Shown piece by piece: positions 23,692-35,182 of a stretch of 49,702 nucleotides of DNA. Within the stretch, counting starts at the first letter, position 1; each line of letters begins with the position of its first letter. This stretch comes from Ophiothrix spiculata (lineage: Eukaryota; Echinodermata; Ophiuroidea; Amphilepidida; Ophiotrichidae). The notes below the pieces were generated by a model that made no database searches, was not told the origin of the DNA, and worked only from the letters and a program-made list of their open reading frames with translations. The DNA is taken from assembly GCA_000969725.1 (NCBI GenBank), contig JXSR01S074696.1. One strand, given 5' to 3'. The translations under genes were made by a program, and so were the position numbers.

Positions 23692-24439
23692 GTGATACAA
23701 AAGATTTTATTTATTAAAATGGGAAGTTATAGCCACGAGGCTTTAATCGATCATTGAGATAATTATGGAAAGTTCAAATGTGAAAGAAATTTGATTTTCT
23801 TTATGATGCTGTGACTTTTCAAAGATGATGATAGATTGAGACTGGTATGTATCTATAAATAACACTTGAAAAGGTTACTTAAAATAGGTTTAAGATTTAT
23901 AATGCCTGTTGAATTTGCTGCTACTATACTTTTGACGCAATTAGTTATTAATTCAGCTAACTTCAATGCTCTTCTTTTGCATTTTTAATCAAAGATCACA
24001 TTTCATCACAAAATTCAGAACCACACTGGTTTTAAAATTTAATTTCAATGCATTGAAGAGGTAAGTCAAATGGTGCTATGTCATAAAGTAAAACTTTCTT
24101 TTCAAATCACAAACAGAAATTACTACATATTTCACACAAACATGACAAAATTATTGGGTTCTCTTTGAAGGATCCCATTTCCCCTTTCTTATGTTTTTTT
24201 TTAGTTTTGATCTAAAATGAGTGTATAAGGACTAAAATGTTGAAGTTTACAACTTTTTTGAAGGAACCATAACATAAACTCTGAAAGGTCATTGTTGGGA
24301 CAAAACAGTCGGTTCTTATTTATTCCAATCATGTGATGCAAGTCTCACACATCAGTCTACGTATTGGCCCTTAACACCTTCGTCTTGACCATCAGCTGAC
24401 CATTGCTCACTTTAAGACACATAACAAATTATATTCAAG

Positions 24440-25400
24440 CATTATACATGTTATATATGCTATTACCACACCTTATTTCACTGATACCTAAGAATAGCTT
24501 CACTTTGCATACATTTGACATTTTCTCTGAGATTCTCATTTTTCTTGTAGCTAAAACATGTGTAATATTATCACCTTAAACAGCAATCACTTTTACATGT
24601 TACTTAAAATTGAACTGCATTTGCTAACTTAATTCATTACTATTATTTTAAAACATTGTATTTTATATATTAAGTCGCTTTGTTTAGGACTTTTATCTCT
24701 TTTTTGATTTTTTTACGGAATCGCAAATAAAAATATTCTGGACTTCCACAATTTGTAAAGTAACACTACTGGATGTATTCCAAAGTATATCAACTGCTAA
24801 TGGACACAAATGAATACGATCTGATGGTTTTATTTCATGTTTTCTCTCCTTTACATTGTTCTTATTGAATCGTTTTCATTCTTTAACCTGTAACTCTCAT
24901 TTTATCCGAAGATTTAATTACCAAATATGGTATATATGAAAAGCTTATTTCCAAAACCTCCGTCGTCCAACCACGACATCTGACTCATTTGCAGCTTAGA
25001 TCACATCACAATTGCTAGTTAGAGCACAGAATTCCCTCCTAATAAAAAATATTAATACTAGCTTAAATTTTGAATGTTAACAAATGCAAATTATACAATT
25101 GTAAAAACGGCTTTCTTACTCTGCCATAAAATACCTACAAACATTAAAAACAAAGGAATATTATTTTGTTTGATGCCAAAAAAACCTCCCGTTCACTGAT
25201 GCAGATCAATCATTTCCACTTCTAACGGCTTTTTATTTTTACTTGCAAAAGGAAATCAATTGTGCAAATGAGTCGCATGTCAGGGTGGATATGAGGTTTT
25301 GGAAACAAGCTCTTCATATATTTGTTTCCGATGTTATAAAGAAATGACAAGCAGAGATACGACTGTGCTGTATAAATTAGACAACACAAACGTTTCACAG
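24440..25400. other. C2-specific insertion including a foldback
   Basis: About 1 kb absent from C copy 1. It contains inverted arms of about 60 nt at 24929-24993 and 25263-25323. The left arm reads 'atatgaaaagcttatttcca', then 'aaaacctc' and later 'tgactcatttgc'; the right arm is the inverse with about 80% identity. The arms enclose AT-rich DNA without an open frame. The remaining insert (24440-24925) shows no recognised element. Confidence 0.5.
24929..25323. mobile_element. MITE/foldback with 60-nt inverted arms
   Basis: The arms described for the enclosing insertion define a 395-bp foldback. No target duplication could be fixed because the ends are AT-rich ('tatatatgaa' and 'ttcatatattt'). 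No coding capacity. Confidence 0.55.
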
Positions 25401-25560
25401 TATAGATAGTGTAAAATGGCTCTTTGTAGTTGTACTTTATAGATAATATGAGGTTTTATATGACACAATGCCATCCGTCATGCTTGCTTAAATTGGTCTT
25501 TCCCGCGTTTAATGACATAATTGTCACATGACATATTTGAAATGTTTGCAATGACCGTAA

Positions 25561-26767
25561 CGTTGAACGTGAGTGACATGTTAATTACGTTCGAAAGAAC
25601 TCATGACATAAAAAACCTTCCTGCAAGTATCACGATTATGACTTCTCTGACATCTCTTTGCTCCCATGAGATCAAAGTGTTAAAAGGCGCTTGGGCCGTA
25701 AGAACAACCTGTTTAATGATATGATTTCATTTTTATAATATATTTGAACAGTTTTTGTTTTGTAAGATTTAAAAAACCGTGGTATTAATTAGCTGTACCA
25801 TATATAGATATAAAATTCTGAAAATATGTTGTCCGGGATTGTCGAGGAGAGCTTGTTGATTAAATGACCTAAGTTGAAGTTTCGTTGTCTGTTTCCATGT
25901 TTGTTTTTGTTTGTTTGTTTGTTTGTTTGTTGTTGTTTTTTAGAATTGAGATGCTAAGATTATCGCTAAAAATTGTTACCAAATGACTAAGATAACTACA
26001 TACAGGAATTGGGTTTTTTCAAAAAGCTCACAAATAGCTTGAAAGTCAAATTGTAAACTGTAATACGATCTACTACAAGAGCAATACACAGATGAATTTC
26101 AGTTGTTAATAGGAAAATAGAACTTACATCCTATACAAAACCCTGGTTTCTTCTCGTATTTCCTGTTTCATTTTGTTCAGGATTTAGGCATTCTAAGGCA
26201 TTATCTGACATAAGTAGAAATGAGGAGAATTTTATGATCATATTCCTTGATGATAATAAAATGTATTTTCTCATATTACATACTTTTATGTTATTAAGAT
26301 GGCTTAAAGTGACTTTTAGATCAATAATTAACTTAACTAGTTGGAATAAGTACATTGTTTTTGAAATTTTTGAAAACAGCTTTAACTTATCATAATTACA
26401 TTATGGTTATTATTATGTAGTTTTAATTATACAAAGATCATTGGAATGTCGATTAGATAATTTTGTGTATCTTGATGCTTTAATTTTAATAATAATCAGT
26501 GGATCCAAATGAAATGATAATTATTTCAACATGATATTTTCGAGTTTTTCAATTACATATGGTAAAAGCAATACTATATTATTAACAAGTAGCGAGTTAC
26601 TTTGTTGTTCTGCCAATAAATTGCATTATCAAAACAGCTCACCACTAATAATTTAAAATAAAACAAGTTTTTGCTTTGAAATTCAACTGGAGGAAAAATC
26701 TTGGTAAATATTTGAGTACTCTAATTCGTTTATTCAAAAAAATTAACATCATTTTCAAAATGATTTA
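25561..26767. other. Spacer between families C and A, with GTTT microsatellite
   Basis: No gene supported. A (GTTT)n microsatellite lies at about 25899-25940. The frames at 25521-25724 and 26131-26355 (minus) have no recognisable features. Confidence 0.45.
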
Positions 26768-26829
26768 TGTATAAAAGAGACATAAATAATGCAATGTTTG
26801 ATTCTTAAAACGAGAATTTGTTTAAAACT

Positions 26830-27040
26830 GTGTGACGCCATGCTCGTCAAAACCTCAAAATTGGCACCTAAATGGCGTAATTGTTGATAGTAAATTCCAT
26901 CCCTAAATTGCGTATTTTGTGCTGAAACCTACCCCTTTTCCAAAGACGTCAACACCACAGATGGGACAAAATCAGACCCTTTACGCCATGTTTTCGATGA
27001 GCACGAGTACCACTTTCTTATTCGAGCAGTCCCCCGGGCG
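26830..27040. repeat. Copy-1-specific 210-bp insert
   Basis: Relative to copies 2-4, about 210 bp of less AT-rich DNA sit between 'gattctta' and 'ttttcagaatagc'. Short inverse motifs TGCTCGTCAAAA and TTTTCGATGAGCA lie near its ends, and ACGCCATG occurs near both ends. It is probably a mobile-element fragment of unknown type. Confidence 0.4.
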
Positions 27041-28440
27041 TTAACATTTTCAGAATAGCAGTTTCTTAGTGTAAAATCCATTAAGTCCCTCTAGAATAAA
27101 CATTTAAATACTTGGCTATCAAATTAGAATCTACATGACAAAAACACCTAGAAATTGTTTGCATTATTCATTTAATTCAGTGAAATGAATGTCATATATC
27201 AGATAGAAGATTTCTAGTTAGATTGTGAGCAATTGAGATCTGTAAGAATGGAATGTTTTATAAGATGGCCTAATTGTAAACAAAAACTGTGCATAATAGC
27301 ATGATCTCTAAATAGATTGTGGTCATATAAGAAATTTCTAGTATTGTAGCCAAACAGGACATCAAGTTGGGTTTTTTTTTTTAAACAACAAAACTGGTCT
27401 CATTGAAGACATTTACTTAAATCGAATGAATTTATACAGCTAAATGATAACATTAACTTATATTTCAATAACAGTAAGTTTGTAAACTATCATACATATA
27501 TATAAAGTTTAAATTCAGACGTTTACTTTTAGTTCCGTTTTATACGTTTGATGAGTATATCATAAGAGGTTTAAAAAGTAATTTAACGGTACTTATGTAA
27601 TGAACAATTTGTAATGCATAATCCCAAAGTTAAACAAAGTTGAAATTGACTTTAAAATAACAATGAATCAAAATCACATGTTCACAACGTTCAAGGCAAT
27701 AATTGTCGAACCTGTTAAAAAGACGGAATAATTAATGGGAAAATATAAGGCGCAACTGACTTCAAGTTTTTAATTCAAATCAATTTGAGGGATTGACAAA
27801 ATCTATTTTTGAGAAAGCTCAAAGAATATGTTTTGTTAATGGATGAACTTGCATTCAGACCACGATCGTGATGGTGAATAGGATGCATCTACAACATACA
27901 ACATTGCATCTTTATGACATAAATGTCACCAATGATGGATGACGGTAAGGGAAATGATCAATAATTCTGGCTTTTACGTACACTTTCTTAATCAGTTTAA
28001 TTCAGCGCTAACTGTTATCAGTTTAATTCAGAGACCCATTTTTCTCTCAATAGATTTATCGTAATATTTTTAGCTTAAGTCACCATCAAAATCTAGTCTA
28101 AATTCAAATCAGGTATTTGTTTTAGAGGAGGCTTGAAACTTAAGGAAATACTCAACTGAATATTTACTACATCATATGTTGTTAGATATTTCTTTAAGAC
28201 AATGAATGTTCATATTTATTTAGTATTGACAAGATTATAGCATATTTGTTGAGTTTGTTATTTTTTTTTTCAAAATAAAACCTCAGAAGGGCAGCCTGTA
28301 AATATACGCACTTTTATGTTGAATTATTATTCGAAAAAAATTACTCTGTTCAATGCAAAAATTTGCACCCAGTGAAAAATTTACAATTTTGCTCATCACT
28401 TTCGAAGTATTAAGTTTCTTTGCTAAATAAAAGAGCTTTA

Positions 28441-28550
28441 AGACATAGTAGAATTCTAACATTTGATCTATTCTGGTTGTGTAATGAATAATAGAAACCG
28501 TATACCTGTACCTTCGTGATCTAGAAACATTAAGATGTGTGCATGCATGG
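28441..28550. other. Four-copy conserved island, A copy 1
   Basis: About 110 bp from 'tagaattctaacatttgatc' through 'aatagaaaccgtatacctgt' to 'gtgcatgcatgg'. Copies lie at 34371-34480, 40711-40824 and 42961-43068. Copies 1, 3 and 4 are about 95% identical here although their flanks are far more diverged. No open frame is shared. Candidate regulatory or RNA element. Confidence 0.5.
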
Positions 28551-29180
28551 TTTAATGTAGAATATTCATGACAGGGATTATCTCAAATGTGCTCAAATGT
28601 GTAATACTCTTTTTGAAAATTTATGCCTTACGCCTTATGTTTAGAAACATTATATGCTCAAATGTTGTAGAATATTCACCATATGGATTATGTCAAAAAT
28701 GCTGCAGTGTGTGTGTTCGTTTGAAAAATGTTCGCTCTGTCAGAAAACATGACAGAATTTGTGACAGCAATGTAGCTTACCTTTACATGTGCTTTTGTTG
28801 GCATTTGTTGCAAACTTCTTACTTTTTCTCTATTTTTTGCTGCCTTTTTTCAACCGTTTCGGTCAATTTCTGGACTTTAAAATCCGCCTGTACGTTTCAT
28901 CGTCAACCATATGAGGTCGCACAATATAGGAAGAAAGAACGAAAGAAAAAAATATTGTTCTGTCGCAAAGTCCCCTTTTGGGGGTGAGCCATTACATATT
29001 CAGGAATACTCTCATTGACAGTGAACATGCATAATTAAGAGTAACAGGGATGATCTCAAATATACCCAACTTAGCATCTTTCAGAATGTGAGGACAGATC
29101 ACTGGTTTATACGGGGTGTGTGTGCACAAAAGATTATTCATGAAAAGGTGGTCCCAAATATATTAACGTGTGCATATCCA
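28551..29180. repeat. Degenerate ~100-bp periodic repeat, A copy 1
   Basis: The motif 'gaatattcatgacaggga', then 'ttatctcaaatgtgct', recurs in decayed form at 28560, 28670, about 29022 and about 29135, often preceded by 'atgcataatt' or 'atgcatgg'. The 139-codon frame 28568-28987 overlaps it; its cysteine-rich part (CCSVCVRL) reappears in the homologous frame of copy 2 only because the DNA is homologous. Confidence 0.55.
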
Positions 29181-30069
29181 TTTTACTGAATACGTAAATG
29201 TTTGGGTGACCTGATTTTGGTAAAACGCTACGTGCACATTTGAATATACTATATCCCACATATATAAGTACATTCATATTATCATTCCATAGAGTATGAG
29301 TAGTACGTGCCTATAATGTGGCTAAATTAAGTCAATTTATGAATTTTGTTTAAATAGATTTCAGAGCATATACTAGCGTTGCAATAGAAATAGTAATATA
29401 ACCACCAAAATCTTGAGTAAGGATACTACTACGTGGAAATGATGTATACAGATAAACAATTAAAACCATTTGAAACTATTTTCATTGCAAAAGTGTTTTC
29501 TTGTATTAAACATTCAAATTCTCAAATCCTATTGATTTAGACAAAACACATCAGGAATAGACTTGAGACGGGTTCCCACGCATCATCTTTCCCAATTACT
29601 GACGGGTTATGTTAAAAACTCCCATGTGTAAAGGAAAAATATACTTTACCATACCAAACCCTCATCACGATGAGGGTCTTAATGGATCAAACAGATACAC
29701 ACGTGGATGTTGAGAGATGATCATTAAAGATATTTGAAAATTGAATGAAAGGGAATGGGGTCAATTAGTAAACCATAAATCAACTAACGGACACAAATGA
29801 TCCGAAGTAGTCCAGTTCTCCCTGATGACTATAAAGCCTAAACATCTAAATGCCCAGTGGTGCGATATCAGGCAAAAGTACACCCAGTTCTTGCAAATAG
29901 TAAATATCTCATTGCTTGTGTTCTATATATATTTGAAATGTTCGGTTTTAACGAGAACTTCCGTGTTGATTAAGCAATTTGAACAAACATCTGTATAGCT
30001 CAAAATCATATCTTTATTCCATAAACTGCAACTGAATTGTATGCATCCGTAATGTATTAAAGTCCTATC
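29181..30069. other. A copy 1 middle segment, non-coding
   Basis: Collinear with 35390-36490 of copy 2. It includes a short hairpin ACCCTCATC/GATGAGGGT at 29658-29677, whose counterpart in copy 2 is CACATC/GATGTG. No gene supported. Confidence 0.45.
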
Positions 30070-30164
30070 GTTAACAGGAAAATGAGTTGATACGAAGTAT
30101 TAAAATGACTATTAGTTTTCCCGCCAATTTAATAGCTTTTGAGCACGTGCATGTTACATACCAA
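30070..30164 (+). promoter_or_regulatory. E2F + E-box conserved island, A copy 1
   Basis: TTTTCCCGCCAA (30116-30127), an E2F-type site containing CCAAT, is followed after 16 nt by CACGTG (30144-30149), a canonical E-box. The block begins at GTTAACAGGAAAATG and is preserved in copies 2 and 4 with identical spacing. Known binding consensus is for E2F/DP and bHLH factors; action here is inferred. Confidence 0.4.
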
Positions 30165-30905
30165 ATAGTTTAAGAATTATTTTCTACCATATCAGAGATT
30201 TCCTCCGTAATTAATACATTTTACCGCAACACATTTAAAAAAATCTGAACAATTATTGCATTTTATTTAGCCAATATATAATGTATCTATTATTTAACAA
30301 AACAAAGTCAACGGGTTATTTGCTTTTACAACTTAAACGAATATGTGATGGCTCACACCGAAAGGGGGGGACTTTGAAAATGATATCAATTTTGAATTTT
30401 TCATTTCATCTGTTTTCATCATCATTTCATTTTCTAAGCTTTAAAATGACACCTTGCTTGTTGAAATTGATCAAGGCGATCAAATTTTACAACAGAAAAT
30501 CTGCTGAAATTTTTTATTATTTTCTTTATTTTTTGCCGCCTATTTTCACCTGTATCTTGAAAAGTTTTCTGTCGCAAAGTCCCTCTTTTCGGTGTGAGTC
30601 ATCACATATATACTATATAATCTTCACTTTTCAGTCAAGTACGAATATTTAGTTTCTGACAGAAATTTGCAATTTGAATCTTAATGACTAGTGTCAGTAT
30701 AGTTACGAAAACATTTATTTTTTCAGTCAACATGCTATCATATTCTATGACATTACTTTCTCTGTGTACTAAAAAGCAGAATAGAGCAACCAAGCCAAAA
30801 TAATAAAGGGTAAAGAGAAATATGAATTTGGAAATTATTCACCACTGATAGTATATTGATTAAGTAACAATAAAGGCACTCTAGAATAAGGAAGATGAAA
30901 ATGTT

Positions 30906-31180
30906 ACCTAGATATTGCCATGCCCCCTATTACAGAAAAGAAGATATCATGTGTATCCCATCATACATTGCTTCCTATGGGGAATTTCGTACAGGAAGTC
31001 ATGTGAGTAGCTAGTGATGAAACATGTCCCAAATGCAAAATTACAACAGGTAGCTTTGACTTAAGGGCATTTCATCCGTAACTACTCACATGATTTCCCA
31101 TACGATCAATCCCGTAGGAAGCAATGCATGATGGGATAGGCACGATATCGTCTCTTCTATTAAAGTACAATGCCTAGGGT
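30906..31180. mobile_element. Foldback with CCCATCATGCA-type arms, A copy 1
   Basis: The left arm (30906-30990) and right arm (31100-31180) are inverse complements over about 80 nt with scattered mismatches, including 'tatcccatcat.cattgcttc' in both. The ends read CCTAGATATTG and CAATGCCTAGG. It is shared with copy 2 (37328-37602) but absent from copy 4, so it inserted before the copy 1/2 duplication. No open frame. Confidence 0.65.
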
Positions 31181-31344
31181 GTTGTTATAGGGGTATATGT
31201 GTAGCCTAAGGTAAAAGTGAAAAAATCATGACTGAAAGCAAACGATGATTATACTGATGCATGTTCAAAGGCTACCATCCATCTTTCTAAAAGTTATCTG
31301 TAATCAGTCGCCCCAATCATAAGACAGTTGATGAAAACCACACT

Positions 31345-31550
31345 GAAAAAATAACAAATACGGCATTACATATGGGGTTCGATTGATTGGAATCTGATTA
31401 AAGCAGACAACTCTCACAGACTTGTATGTTATGCTTCGTGATAAATAATACAAAGCTTTTGGCACACTTTCTTTGTTAATGTTAGTCTGCATGACTCATG
31501 TTAGGGAGACATGATACAACATAGCATAGAAAAATTAGCATACACATGTG
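31345..31550. promoter_or_regulatory. AP-1-containing conserved island, A copy 1
   Basis: About 200 bp that remain roughly 88% identical to the distant copy 4 (44753-44955). The best part, 'ctttctttgttaatgttagt' followed by 'ctgcatgactcatgt', is unchanged in copies 1, 2 and 4. It contains TGACTCA (31492-31498), the AP-1/TRE consensus. Two minus-strand frames (31304-31492 and 31482-31721) owe their persistence to this conservation and lack protein features. Confidence 0.4.
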
Positions 31551-32578
31551 GTTGAAAAGTTGTAATAGAATCGAGAACTTGGAAATTTCATTAAATGATG
31601 ATGTTGAGGATCTGAAACTATAGGGGGGGGGTTCAATGTTTTTAGTTTGATAAAGCATGCTAAAATAAATTGTAATCCTAAACTTGAGCAACTTTGCATT
31701 AGATTTTGAGACACCCATCAATTATAGGAACGGGACGATTTCACACTAACATTGAATCATACAGAATATATATATTCGTAGTTAATGTAACAAAATCTTG
31801 AACGTAATAATAAAGATTGAACAAGTAAAGATCAAAGTAATATTGTTTTACTTATGCTGAATTCGAGACAATGAGGTTCGTTTCAATGACCTCTTTAACT
31901 GAAGATGACTTCTTAAGATCGTATCATGCTGACGCAAAGACTTGTGTCGAGACTAGTGCAAAATTCTGTAACCAATAGTACTTGTGGCATCATGACTGAA
32001 CTACGACAATGCTGAAGCAAAGACTTGTGTCAAGATTATTTAAGCAAAATTCTGTAACCAATACAACTAGGACAACTAGTTCTTGATATACGTGCTTGGC
32101 TAATGCTTGTATCTTGCATCATTTTCAAATGAAAAATCGTTTATACCACCTCATCTACAAACTATCAATATTGGTTATTATCTCATTAACTTTGATGAGA
32201 ACACAGTGATGCAAACATGTCATATCAAACTTGGCATAGTGTGCATGTTGTTCAGATATTAATTGCCAAAAGTTAATCATCTTTTATGATGATAAACCAT
32301 TTGTTAAATACGGTATTAACCTTATGGTTTTTGCATATCCATAACATAAAGCATGATATTTTCTAGTTGTTCATTTGCATCGAATAAATTTTAAAAACAC
32401 TACTTCACCATTGACAAGAACTGATTTGATATTTTACCTTATAAATTGAATTTTCAAAACAACCCATCCAGTCCTGAACCCATCATTTGAATATTACTGT
32501 CCAAAACAAGTGTTTAAACTATGAGATTTTTTGTTAATAGGTGTAAGTATTCCAATTGTTTTAAAAATTAAAGAAAAT
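31550..32578. other. A copy 1 distal segment, non-coding
   Basis: Collinear with 37990-39210 of copy 2. Contains two related sentences of 'gctga.gcaaagacttgtgtc' (31928 and 32011), an internal duplication of about 83 bp. Position 32254-32258 (AGATA) is the empty site of the insert at 38730. No gene supported. Confidence 0.45.
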
Positions 32579-33135
32579 TATATCTTTATGAATTAGGCAT
32601 AAATAATGTAATGTTTGATTCTTATCACCATCGGCTATAACCGGTCATTGAACCGCACTGTGTTTGCATTTTTCAGAATAGCAATTTTTAGTGCAAAGTC
32701 ATTTCCCTACAGAAATATACATTGAAATGACTTGGCTATCAAACTAGCCCCATGACAAAAAGACTTTGAAATTGTTTGCATTATTCATTTAATTCTGTTT
32801 ATTGAATGGCATGTATCAGATGGAAGATTTCTNNNNNNNNNNNNNNNNNNNNNNNNNNNNNNNNNNNNNNNNNNNNNNNNNNTATATCTTTATGAATTAG
32901 GCATAAATAATGTAATGTTGGTTCTTATCACCATCGGCTATAACCGGTCATTGAACCGCACTGTGTTTGCATTTTTTAGAATAGCAATTTTTAGTGCAAA
33001 GTCATTTCCCTACAGAATATACATTGAAATGACTTGGCTATCAAACTAGAAGCCCCATGACAAAAAGACTTTGAAATTGTTTGCATTATTCATTTAATTC
33101 TGTGTATTGAATGTCATGTATCAGATGGAAGATTT
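32579..33135. other. Assembly gap flanked by ~98% identical 250-bp sequence
   Basis: 50 N at 32833-32882 are flanked by 32579-32832 and 32883-33135, which are the same segment with a few differences ('aaatgttggttc' versus 'atgtttgattc', and a 3-bp indel near 'actag.aag.cccc'). This suggests an unmerged contig or haplotype overlap. The true junction of A copies 1 and 2 is probably seamless. Confidence 0.75.
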
Positions 33136-34370
33136 CTAGTTAGATTGTAGCAATTCGTAGACAATTGAGATCAGCAAGAAAATATATTTTATAAGATGAC
33201 CTAATTGTAAACAAAAACTGTGAATAATAACTTGATATCGGAAAAGATTATGGCAAATTTCTAGTATTGTAACAAAACAGTGCAATCAGATTACTTTTGT
33301 ATAATATAACTGCTATTGGAGACATTCAATTAGAGAGAATAAATATATACAGCTGAATGTCAACGTTAACTGATGTATTTCAACACATTTGTATTCTAAC
33401 GCTTACATTTGCTTATTTTAATATTTAATTAAGTTTGATTAATATATTACAGGTGATAAAAAGGCATTTAATGAACATACAATTGGTCGAATTATCATGT
33501 TGTTCAGCGGCAATGTTCAGATTAATGTAACAGTAATGAAATTAATAATTTGTTACATATAATTAGAATTCAAGATAGTTGAAATTTTCTTTAGAATAAC
33601 AAAAAACTACATCCAAATACCTTGAACCCGCTATTATTGATCTGTAAGCATGTCACAATAATGTTAAAACATATTACGCGCAATTGACTTCAAATTTTTA
33701 GTTCAAAACAATCTTATGCATTATCAAAATCTTTTTATTTTGCCTGCATTTCAGAGAGCTCAAAGACTTCGTTTGGTTAATGACTGAACTAACATTCAGA
33801 TCACGATGATGATGGATATGATGCATATGCAAAATACAACATTGCATATTTATGACATAAAATATCACCAATGATGGATAGCGGTAAGTGAAATCATCAA
33901 TAATTTATCAGAATATTGGCTTTTGCAGCACACTTTTCTAACGGTATCAATATATGTTTAATACAATTTAGCTATCCTTTTTCTCTCTGTGGGTTTGGAA
34001 CGTAATATGTACTAGCTTAAATCGCCATCAAAATCTAGTCTAAATTCAAATCAGATATTTGTTTTAGAGGAGGCTTGAAACTAAAGGGAATATTTAAGTA
34101 TTTAATTCATCTAAACATATTTTACAAAAGTGAATTTGTTTTAGTTTTGTTATTGGTGGATTTGTAGCATTTTGGTTATGTTTGGTTTGGTTTTTAGGTT
34201 CTTTTTATAAATCGTAAAACAACATCTTGTAAATATTCATATTATCAAGCTGAATTATTTTTCATAAACAATTTGTCTGTGCAACGTAAAATTATGCAAC
34301 CGGTGAAAATTCGTCGGTTTTACTAGTCACATGCGATGTATTAAGTTTCTTTGCAAAATGAAAGTGCTCT

Positions 34371-34480
34371 AAGACCTAGCAAAATTCTAACATTTGATCT
34401 ATGCTCATGTGTAATGAATAATAGAAACCATACACTTGTACCTTGGTGATCTAGAAACATTAAGATGTGTACATGCATGG
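34371..34480. other. Four-copy conserved island, A copy 2
   Basis: The most diverged of the four copies ('atctatgctcatgtgtaatg' in place of 'atctattctggttgtgtaatg'), but still collinear to 'acatgcatgg'. Confidence 0.45.
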
Positions 34481-34866
34481 TTTGATGTAGAATATTCATC
34501 ACATGGATGGTGTCCAATATGCTGTGGTGTGTGTGTTCGTTTGGCAAATGTTTGCCTTCTTGTCAGGATATTTGACAGGGTTGGTGTCAACAATGCAGCT
34601 GAACTTTGCATGTCCGTTTGTTGGCATTTGGTGCAAGAAACATTGACTGTTCATGTGTATTAACTGAATATATGATGGCTCACCCCGAATGGGGAGAATA
34701 TGCAGATTACACCTTACTTGCTGACATTGAACAAGACGATCGAACTTTATAACATAAAAAATTGCTTGAAATTCTGATTATTTTCTTAACTTTATGCTAT
34801 TTATTTTCACCAGTGTCTTGATAAGCGTTCTGTCGCAAAGGTGTTATGTCTGCTTTTGGGGTGAGC

Positions 34867-34972
34867 CATAACATATTCAGGAATACACTCTTAAAAAGAA
34901 AGGATCAAATTGATCCGATAAAGTATCAAATATGAGCTTACCCTTTTCCGGATCAATTTTGATCCGAATTCT
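34867..34972. repeat. Tandem duplicate of MITE left end plus host flank
   Basis: 106 bp from 'cataacatattcaggaatac' to 'gatccgaattct' are repeated immediately at 34973-35078. The unit holds about 19 bp of A-unit flank plus the first about 87 bp of the MITE, so it is a post-insertion local duplication. Confidence 0.8.
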
Positions 34973-34989
34973 CATAACATATTCAGGAA

Positions 34990-35182
34990 TACACTCTTAA
35001 AAAGAAAGGATCAAATTGATCCGATAAAGTATCAAATATGAGCTTACCCTTTTCCGGATCAATGTGATTCAAATTCTCCTCAAATTTGATCCTTTTCGGA
35101 TAAAAAAAGTGTGTTTGATCCGAAAAGGATCAAATTTGAGGAGAATTTGGATCGAATTTGATCCTTTCTTTTTAAGAGTGTA
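34990..35182. mobile_element. Palindromic MITE built of GGATCAAATTTGATCC motifs
   Basis: A 193-bp element flanked by TA with ends TACACTCTTAAAAAGAAAGG and CCTTTCTTTTTAAGAGTGTA. The interior is made of GGATCAAA/TTTGATCC and 'ccttttcgga' repeats in both orientations that fold back on themselves. A copy 1 has the empty site near 29007 ('caggaatactctcattgaca'), confirming a TA target. Its termini match the AGAGTGA element at 6987. Confidence 0.85.

Larger units (their letters stand above)
20895..25560. repeat. Family C unit, copy 2
   Basis: Collinear with copy 1 through 'acatcaacattgtaaatcct' (21119), 'agcgccagattgtcggc' (21277), 'accgatcggttcaaatta' (21578), 'caggcttatcgatagctaaa' (22428), 'gaaagcagggcaaaggaaat' (22904), 'gaccgtcgctttccg' (23555) and 'cacatgacatatttgaaat' (25524). 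It carries a MITE at 21997-22164 and about 1 kb of extra DNA at 24440-25400. The 113-codon frame at 22767-23108 is interrupted by stops in copy 1 and is not called as a gene. Confidence 0.75.
26768..32832. repeat. Family A unit, copy 1
   Basis: A 6-kb non-coding unit repeated at 32883, 39209 and 41476. It starts at 'acataaataatgcaatgttt' and runs through 'ggaagatttctagttagatt' (27205), the four-copy island (28441-28550), the periodic GAATATTCAT region, the E2F/E-box island (30070-30164), a foldback (30906-31180) and the AP-1 island (31345-31550). Its distal half (from about 29.8 kb) is about 97% identical to copy 2, but its proximal half is much more diverged from copies 2-4. Frames at 28568-28987 and 30281-30652 are read-through of repeats. 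Confidence 0.8.

Noticed and set aside
28568-28987. 139-codon cysteine-rich frame, partly similar to 34436-34663
   Set aside because: The similarity is that of duplicated repeat DNA. Frames do not persist in A copies 3 and 4, and the C-terminal part is low-complexity.
30281-30652. 123-codon frame shared in part with 36764-37060
   Set aside because: The DNA is about 97% identical through recent duplication, so openness is not evidence. The upstream part shifts frame at a G run of different length, and composition is T-rich noise.
31375-31395. 'ggggttcgattgatt' as a tRNA T-loop
   Set aside because: No matching acceptor, anticodon or D-arm could be placed around it.
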